Origin: Planctomycetota bacterium | Lineage (GTDB): Bacteria; Planctomycetota; Planctomycetia; Pirellulales; Pirellulaceae | Length of the DNA: 6,807 bases | Assembly (NCBI GenBank): GCA_024274855.1 | Contig: JAJSAJ010000408.1 | Coordinates: 1 to 6,807 of the forward strand | Direction of reading: 5' to 3' | In this document: one piece after another, positions 6,491 through 6,807 of the stretch | Numbering within the stretch: position 1 is the first letter of the stretch | Layout of the letters: each line of letters opens with the position of its first letter | The notes under the pieces: generated by a model | Seen by the model: the letters and a program-made list of their open reading frames with translations, nothing else | Databases searched by the model: none | What the model was told of the DNA's origin: nothing | Made by a program: the position numbers and the translations under genes

Positions 6491-6790
6491 GTTGACCTGA
6501 GGGCGCTACGAGCCGAAGGTGTCCCGTTTTCAACCATGTACTTCGACCGGTTGAACACGCAGGCATTCATCGAGGACACCTTGAACTCGCGGACGTTTCG
6601 GAAAATCTACTCCAAGCAACGGCTCGACCTGTATCGCGAGCAGAATCAGTGCCCTCTGAACGACCAACTTTCCGAGGAAGGCATATGGCTTCCACAGTAT
6701 GCGTTTCTGGGCGACAAGAAACTCATGGATCAGTTCGCGGACGCGATGGCGAAGATCCACGACAACAAGGACCAACTCGCGCAGCTGTGA
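6491..6790 (+). pseudogene. DegT/DnrJ/EryC1/StrS aminotransferase, C-terminal fragment
   Basis: About 99 codons encode the C-terminus of a PLP-dependent sugar aminotransferase of the DegT/DnrJ/EryC1/StrS family: LRALRAEGVPFSTMY, then FIEDTLNSRTFRKIYSKQRL, YREQNQCPLNDQLSEEGIWL and PQYAFLGDKKLMDQFADAMA, ending at TGA 6788-6790. The small-domain pattern (AEGVP, then a conserved end with WLPQ and an Ala-rich last helix) is clear. The large domain with the PLP lysine is missing; upstream codons to 6338 are open but look unrelated. An ATG at 6536 has no good ribosome binding site, so a functional short protein is unlikely. In related genomes such genes act in making or modifying amino sugars; here it is a remnant. 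Confidence 0.75.
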
Positions 6791-6803
6791 GACCAGCTGT
6801 GAG
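6782..6803 (+). repeat. Short direct repeat at the end of the DegT fragment
   Basis: CAGCTGTGAG occurs at 6782-6791 and 6794-6803, a 12-bp period that duplicates the last codons and the stop. It is probably a small slippage duplication without function. Confidence 0.5.
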
Positions 6804-6807
6804 GACA

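Overview
The window looks like a piece of a planctomycete-type bacterial genome (inference). It is GC-rich and carries a Tat-exported Gfo/Idh/MocA oxidoreductase, an exported SGNH/DUF4886 protein, a secreted glycoside-hydrolase-like protein, a collagen-binding-like/Ig/LamG protein, and the C-terminus of a DegT/DnrJ/EryC1/StrS aminotransferase. That mix is typical of polysaccharide-handling accessory loci in this phylum. No rRNA, tRNA, CRISPR array, transposase or integrase was seen.

Layout. 38-1432 (+): Gfo/Idh/MocA oxidoreductase, with its C-terminus frameshifted by a 7-bp tandem duplication; the restored frame would end at 1364. 1365-1650: no supportable gene. 1653-2562 (+): a complete-looking higBA type II toxin-antitoxin module, with two GTTCG...CGAAC operators, one of which exactly fills the spacer of a sigma70-like promoter. 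The toxin is interrupted by an in-frame TAA just before the family's conserved C-terminal Trp-Lys. 2576-2935 (-): a remnant of a heparinase II/III-family lyase. 2920-3969 (-): DUF4886 SGNH-hydrolase-like secreted protein whose last residues look like the start of the same heparinase. 3995-5032 (-): secreted glycoside-hydrolase-like protein that seems to lack its middle. 5117-6403 (-): C-terminal part of a GH140/DUF4038-type protein (collagen-binding-like, Ig-like and LamG domains) without its catalytic domain. 6491-6790 (+): C-terminal fragment of a DegT-family aminotransferase, head-to-head with the previous fragment.

How it fits together. The minus-strand genes read as one array (6403 to 2576) of exported carbohydrate-active proteins with short gaps, probably once a degradation operon for a complex, perhaps uronic-acid-containing, polysaccharide. 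The Gfo/Idh and DegT genes would fit sugar modification. Nearly every gene is damaged: a 7-bp duplication, a nonsense codon, two apparent loss-of-middle deletions and two missing N-terminal halves. Only higA and the DUF4886 core look intact. The most notable message is a decaying polysaccharide locus beside a toxin-antitoxin module with a neat autoregulatory promoter. I found no convincing wholly new system. Family assignments are from recognition of conserved motifs, not from a database search.
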